Assembly (NCBI GenBank): GCA_905236365.1
Contig: CAJOPP010000500.1
Location: 1 to 10,470, forward strand
Source of the DNA: an uncultured Lachnospiraceae bacterium
GTDB lineage: Bacteria; Bacillota; Clostridia; Lachnospirales; Lachnospiraceae
Direction of reading: 5' to 3'
Length of the DNA stretch: 10,470 nucleotides
Shown: positions 7,036 to 10,470 of the stretch, piece by piece
How the letters are laid out: every line of letters starts with the position of its first letter
Position numbering within the stretch: the stretch's first letter is position 1
Program-made: the position numbers and the translations under genes
The notes under the pieces: model-generated
What the model saw: the letters and a program-made list of their open reading frames with translations, nothing else
Database searches by the model: none
Told to the model about the DNA's origin: nothing

Positions 7036-7073
7036 AAAAAGACTTTCGTGCAGGCAAATCCTGCACGAAAGTC
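7036..7073 (-). terminator. Rho-independent terminator after tpiA
   Basis: A perfect 14 bp stem, 7041-7054 with 7060-7073, and a 5 nt loop, followed on the minus strand by five T (7036-7040). It begins 7 nt after the tpiA stop codon and closes the pgk-tpiA transcript. Confidence 0.93.
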
Positions 7074-7080
7074 CCTATTA

Positions 7081-7833
7081 TTACTTGTTGTAGTTTACAA
7101 TATTACCAAATTCTGCCTTTAAGGAAGCTCCACCTACTAAACCACCATCGATATCCGGTTTTGCAAGTAACTCTGCTGCATTACCAGCATTCATAGATCC
7201 GCCATACTGAATGCGGATTGCATCTGCAGTTGCCTCATCATAAATCTCACCAATAACCTGACGGATTGCTGCACATACTTCCTCTGCCTGATCAGAAGTA
7301 GCAGTTTTACCGGTTCCGATTGCCCAGATTGGCTCATAAGCGATTACAACCGTCTTAGCCTGATCAGCGGTTACATTTAAAAATGCAATCTTAATCTGCT
7401 GGCGAATCCAGTCAATCGTAATTCCCTGCTCTCTCTGTGTCAGTGACTCACCACAGCAAAGAATCGGAGTAATACCATGCTCAAGTGCCTTTAATACTTT
7501 CTTGTTAACCGTCTCATCTGTCTCAGCGAAATACTCACGTCTCTCTGAGTGACCAATGATAACATATTTAACACCTAAATCTGTTAACATGTTCGGAGCA
7601 ATCTCGCCAGTATAGGCACCACTCTCTTCAAAATACATATTCTCAGCACCAATCTGAATATTGGTTCCTTTTGTAGCTTCAATTGCCACAGATAAATCAA
7701 TAGCTGGTACACAGAATACAACATCTACTTCATCATTCGCTACTAACGGCTTTAATTCATTGATTAATGCAACCGCCTCGCTTGGTGTCTTGTTCATTTT
7801 CCAGTTACCGGCGATAATTTTCTTTCTTGCCAT
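7081..7833 (-). CDS. tpiA: Triose-phosphate isomerase
   Basis: Cytoplasmic TIM-barrel enzyme interconverting dihydroxyacetone phosphate and glyceraldehyde 3-phosphate, active as a dimer. The 250 residues are full length. All catalytic elements are present: N10 and K12 in GNWKMN, the electrophile H95 in IIGHSERREYF, the base E167 in AYEPIWAIGTGKTA (the start of the mobile loop 6), and the phosphate-binding QYGGSMNAGN and GGLVGGASL near the C-terminus. The ATG follows AAGGAG with an 8 nt spacer. It lies 139 nt downstream of pgk with no terminator between, so the two are probably one transcript, although the spacer holds a tandem repeat. A strong terminator follows. Nothing is unusual in the protein. 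Confidence 0.98.
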   Translation of the reverse strand: MARKKIIAGNWKMNKTPSEAVALINELKPLVANDEVDVVFCVPAIDLSVAIEATKGTNIQIGAENMYFEESGAYTGEIAPNMLTDLGVKYVIIGHSERREYFAETDETVNKKVLKALEHGITPILCCGESLTQREQGITIDWIRQQIKIAFLNVTADQAKTVVIAYEPIWAIGTGKTATSDQAEEVCAAIRQVIGEIYDEATADAIRIQYGGSMNAGNAAELLAKPDIDGGLVGGASLKAEFGNIVNYNK

Positions 7834-7853
7834 TTTATTTTCTCCTTATTATT

Positions 7854-7969
7854 AAATTCAAAATTTTATATATTAAACTCATTTCTCGCCTTAGGGCTCG
7901 AATTCGTTAAGTATCGATGCGTAAGTTCGAACTAAACTCAAGCTGCGCCTTTGGCTTGCTTTCGTTAAG
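7854..7969. repeat. Imperfect tandem repeat of about 58 bp between pgk and tpiA
   Basis: Two consecutive units, 7854-7911 and 7912-7969, both end in TTCGTTAAG (7903-7911 and 7961-7969) and share TAAACTCA and CGCCTT at matching places, with a small indel. The first about 20 bases of each unit differ. Each contains a mini-dyad, GCC-GGC on the minus strand, and the second also has the palindromes ATCGAT and TTCGAA. It fills nearly the whole spacer, just after the pgk stop codon. This looks like an intergenic interspersed repeat rather than a coding or terminator sequence; I do not recognise its family. Confidence 0.6.
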
Positions 7970-7972
7970 GTC

Positions 7973-9169
7973 TCACTTATCGTTAGCGGCAGCAACACCT
8001 GGTAACTCTTTTCCCTCTAAGAACTCAAGAGAAGCTCCACCACCGGTAGAGATATGAGTCATTTTGTCACCGAATCCCAAAATATTAACAGCTGCTGCTG
8101 AATCACCGCCACCGATGATTGTAACAGCGTCAGTCTCTGCTAATGCCTTTGCTACTGCAACAGTACCCTTTGCAAAGTTTGGCATTTCGAAACATCCCAT
8201 TGGTCCATTCCAAACAACTGTCTTTGCATCTTTAACAGCATCTGCAAACAACTCTGCAGTCTTTGGTCCAATATCAAGACCTTCGTAATCTGCCGGAATC
8301 TCACCACGTCCAACTACTTTAATATTACAGTCATTAGAGAAATCATCACCTACCGTTGTGTCAACAGGAATCAATAATTTCACGCCGTTTGCTTTTGCTT
8401 TTTCTTCCATCTTCAATGCATACTCTTTATAATCTTCCTCTAATAAAGATTTACCAACTTCCTCACCGTGTGCAGCCATAAAAGTATAAGCCATACCACC
8501 ACCGATGATCAAAGTGTCTACCTTATCCAATAAATTCTCGATAACAGAGATCTTAGATGAAACCTTAGCACCACCAAGAATTGCTACAAAAGGTCTCTCC
8601 GGATTATTGACTGCATTTCCCAAGAAATCGATTTCTTTCTGCATTAAGTAACCTACTACAGCAGTATCTACAAATTCTGTCACACCAACATTAGAGCAAT
8701 GTGCTCTGTGGGCTGTTCCGAAAGCATCATTTACATAAACATCACATAAAGAAGCTAAATCTTTAGAGAAAGCCTCTCCATTCTTAGTCTCCTCTGCACG
8801 GTAACGAGTGTTCTCCAACAGGATAACCTCTCCCTCCTGCATAGCATCTACTGCTGCCTTTGCGTTCGGTCCCACTACTTCCGGATCTGCTGCAAACTTT
8901 ACTTCCTGTCCCAATAACTCAGTCAATCTCTTAGCAACCGGAGCTAATGACAATTCCGGCTTCGGCTCTCCCTTTGGCTTACCCAAGTGAGAACAAAGAA
9001 TTACCTTACCACCATCTGCAATTAATTTCTTAATAGTAGGTAACGCTGCAACCAGACGATTCTCATCTGTGATATTTAAATCTGCGTCAAGTGGTACGTT
9101 GAAATCACAACGAACTAATACTCTTTTTCCTTTTACATTGATATCATCTACTGATTTTTTATTAAGCAT
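7973..9169 (-). CDS. pgk: Phosphoglycerate kinase
   Basis: Monomeric two-domain cytoplasmic kinase that transfers phosphate from 1,3-bisphosphoglycerate to ADP, the first ATP-yielding step of glycolysis. The 398 residues are full length. N-terminal substrate-binding motifs are RCDFNVPLD (20-28, with the conserved R, D and N), SHLGKPKG (60-67) and GTAHRAHCS. In the C-terminal nucleotide domain are GGAKVSSKI, WNGPMGCFE and the phosphate-binding GGGDSAAA (353-360). The ATG follows AAAGGAG with a 7 nt spacer. The upstream gap gene ends in its own terminator, so pgk needs its own promoter in the 220 bp between; tpiA lies downstream in the same direction. Protein and context are ordinary for a Firmicute glycolytic cluster. 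Confidence 0.98.
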   Translation of the reverse strand: MLNKKSVDDINVKGKRVLVRCDFNVPLDADLNITDENRLVAALPTIKKLIADGGKVILCSHLGKPKGEPKPELSLAPVAKRLTELLGQEVKFAADPEVVGPNAKAAVDAMQEGEVILLENTRYRAEETKNGEAFSKDLASLCDVYVNDAFGTAHRAHCSNVGVTEFVDTAVVGYLMQKEIDFLGNAVNNPERPFVAILGGAKVSSKISVIENLLDKVDTLIIGGGMAYTFMAAHGEEVGKSLLEEDYKEYALKMEEKAKANGVKLLIPVDTTVGDDFSNDCNIKVVGRGEIPADYEGLDIGPKTAELFADAVKDAKTVVWNGPMGCFEMPNFAKGTVAVAKALAETDAVTIIGGGDSAAAVNILGFGDKMTHISTGGGASLEFLEGKELPGVAAANDK

Positions 9170-9389
9170 TGTTATGCTCCTTTCATATATAATTTGATAT
9201 TAGAGAATCCAGATATAGAAGTTCGATGAAACCATCCTCATCTGCCATCCTCTATTATTACTTTTGTAATGAACTTATCCATGAAACACTTTGACTTTGG
9301 AACCTATATTGATAGAATAATTCCTTTGTCACAGTATATAGCATATATCCTTACGGTATTTGCCATTGCCTCCTTGGGCAAACACTCAG
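9170..9389 (-). other. Leader region upstream of pgk, promoter not resolved
   Basis: No open reading frame with a ribosome site is visible in this AT-rich stretch. The best promoter-like pair on the minus strand is GTGACA, 18 nt, TATAGG, near 9305-9334, which is weak. Other elements are a TTTGCC/GGCAAA dyad (9359-9364 with 9377-9382), a possible three-way junction at 9219-9276, and the 8 bp direct repeat CCATCCTC at 9232-9239 and 9245-9252. If transcription starts near 9300, the pgk messenger has a leader of about 130 nt. Confidence 0.35.
9219..9276 (-). other. Possible three-way junction in the pgk leader
   Basis: Three perfect short helices abut one another: P1 AAGTTC (9219-9224) with GAACTT (9271-9276); P3 GATGA (9225-9229) with TCATC (9238-9242), touching P1; and P2 ATTAC (9257-9261) with GTAAT (9266-9270), also touching P1 and closed by a 4 nt loop. 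The only junction strand, 9243-9256, holds most of the second CCATCCTC copy. The helices are 5-6 bp and could arise by chance. I see no match to a riboswitch class I know. Confidence 0.3.
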
Positions 9390-9420
9390 AAAAAAAGGTC
9401 CGGTCCAAATGACCGGACCT
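9390..9420 (-). terminator. Rho-independent terminator after gap
   Basis: A 10 bp GC-rich stem, AGGTCCGGTC (9396-9405) with GACCGGACCT (9411-9420), and a 5 nt loop, followed on the minus strand by a run of T (9390-9396, the last overlapping the stem). It lies about 80 nt after the gap stop codon, so gap is transcribed separately from pgk or with strong attenuation. A weak ATACT-AGTAT hairpin precedes it (9432-9445). Confidence 0.93.
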
Positions 9421-9500
9421 CTAAGGTCTTAATACTTTTCAGTATATATTGTCTTCTAAAATAACTGTCCGACAATGCTTATTCGCCTTATTTGCACTAA

Positions 9501-10470
9501 TTATGCTAACTCTGAGAAGTACTTAATTGTTCTAACCATCTGGCTGGTATAAGAGTTCTCGTTATCATACCAAGAAACTACCTGTACCTCATATAAGTCA
9601 TCAGCAACCTTAGATACCATTGTCTGAGTTGCATCAAATAATGAACCATATCTCATACCAATGATATCAGATGAAACGATTTCATCCTCATTGTAACCGA
9701 ATGATTCATTCGCTGCTGCCTTCATTGCTGCATTGATACCATCAACAGTTACATCAGCACCCTTAACAACTGCTGTTAAGATAGTTGTAGAACCTGTCGG
9801 GGTAGGAACACGCTGAGCAGATCCGATTAACTTACCATTTAATTCCGGAATAACAAGACCGATCGCCTTAGCTGCACCAGTTGAGTTAGGAACAATATTA
9901 ACTGCTGCTGCACGAGATCTTCTTAAGTCACCCTTTCTCTGAGGTCCATCAAGAGTCATCTGATCACCTGTGTAAGCATGGATAGTTACCATGATACCAG
10001 ACTGAATTTCTGCATACTTATTAAGAGCATCAGCCATAGGTGCTAAACAGTTTGTTGTACAAGAAGCAGCCGAAATGATAGTATCCTCTGCCTTTAATGT
10101 CTCATGGTTTGTATTGTATACGATAGTTGGAAGATCATTACCTGCCGGTGCAGAAATAACTACCTTACGAGCGCCTGCATTGATGTGAGCCTGAGCTTTC
10201 TCTTTGCTGGTATAGAAACCTGAACACTCTAAAACAACGTCTACATTCAAGTCTCCCCATGGGCAATTGTTTGCATCTGGGAAAGCATAAATCTTGATCT
10301 CTTTGCCATCAACTGTGATTGAATCCTCACCAGCTGTAACAGTGTCAGCCTTCTCATACTTGCCCTGTGAAGAGTCATACTTCAATAAGTGAGCTAACAT
10401 CTTAGGACTTGTTAAATCGTTGATTGCAACAACCTCATATCCCTCTGCTCCGAACATCTGTCTGAATGCA
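9501..10470 (-). CDS. gap: Glyceraldehyde-3-phosphate dehydrogenase, type I (5' end outside the window)
   Basis: Cytoplasmic tetrameric enzyme that oxidises glyceraldehyde 3-phosphate to 1,3-bisphosphoglycerate with NAD and phosphate. The reading frame runs off the window: the codons before the first ATG (10455-10457) read AFRQ in frame, as in the family's AFRQMF segment, so that Met is internal and roughly 15 residues, including the GFGRIGR motif, are missing. Visible are AINDL, whose Asp favours NAD over NADP; the catalytic loop SAASCTTNCLAP with its active cysteine; HAYTGDQ with the active histidine area; the phosphate-site RRSRAAAVNIVPNSTGAAKA; and C-terminal SWYDNENSY. This looks like the glycolytic GapA form rather than NADP-linked GapB. 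A strong terminator follows, then pgk. Confidence 0.97.
   Translation of the reverse strand, partial: AFRQMFGAEGYEVVAINDLTSPKMLAHLLKYDSSQGKYEKADTVTAGEDSITVDGKEIKIYAFPDANNCPWGDLNVDVVLECSGFYTSKEKAQAHINAGARKVVISAPAGNDLPTIVYNTNHETLKAEDTIISAASCTTNCLAPMADALNKYAEIQSGIMVTIHAYTGDQMTLDGPQRKGDLRRSRAAAVNIVPNSTGAAKAIGLVIPELNGKLIGSAQRVPTPTGSTTILTAVVKGADVTVDGINAAMKAAANESFGYNEDEIVSSDIIGMRYGSLFDATQTMVSKVADDLYEVQVVSWYDNENSYTSQMVRTIKYFSELA

Noticed and set aside
10455..10457. ATG taken as the start of gap.
   Set aside because: The frame is open to the window edge and upstream codons read AFRQ, as in the conserved N-terminal region of GAPDH, so this Met is internal.

Overview
The window carries nine protein genes, all on the minus strand, and looks like a low-GC anaerobic Firmicute, most likely a member of the Lachnospiraceae. 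The basis is the AT-rich coding style, strong GGAG-type ribosome sites, a two-gene NfnAB-type flavoenzyme typical of fermenting clostridia, and a small two-helix membrane protein that resembles a family I associate with Lachnospiraceae (DUF6106-like). This placement is inference; no rRNA gene is present.

In transcription order (from high to low coordinates): gap (cut by the window edge) ends in a strong terminator. A 331 bp spacer leads to pgk and then tpiA, with an imperfect 58 bp tandem repeat between them. tpiA ends in a 14 bp-stem terminator. A secreted M15-type peptidase with fibronectin-like domains follows as its own unit, with a palindrome in its leader and its own T8 terminator. A good sigma-A-like promoter then starts nfnA, nfnB and the small membrane protein gene. 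After a roughly 200 bp spacer come an aroK-like kinase gene and gpmI, whose ends overlap.

The core theme is lower glycolysis: triose-phosphate isomerase, GAPDH, phosphoglycerate kinase and cofactor-independent phosphoglycerate mutase. NfnAB is a redox partner for such a metabolism: in characterised members of the family it couples NADH and reduced ferredoxin oxidation to NADPH formation.

The strongest unexplained signal is the spacer at about 2089-2240. It folds into five nested helices, contains a T-loop-like UUCGAAU, and most wobble pairs favour the plus strand, opposite to all genes here. I read it as a candidate structured non-coding RNA. Other points of interest are an AroK-like protein lacking the usual shikimate-binding arginine, the tandem repeat between pgk and tpiA, a possible three-way junction in the pgk leader, a palindrome before the peptidase gene, and a long, dyad-rich gap between nfnA and nfnB. 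I see no mobile element, CRISPR array, tRNA or rRNA.
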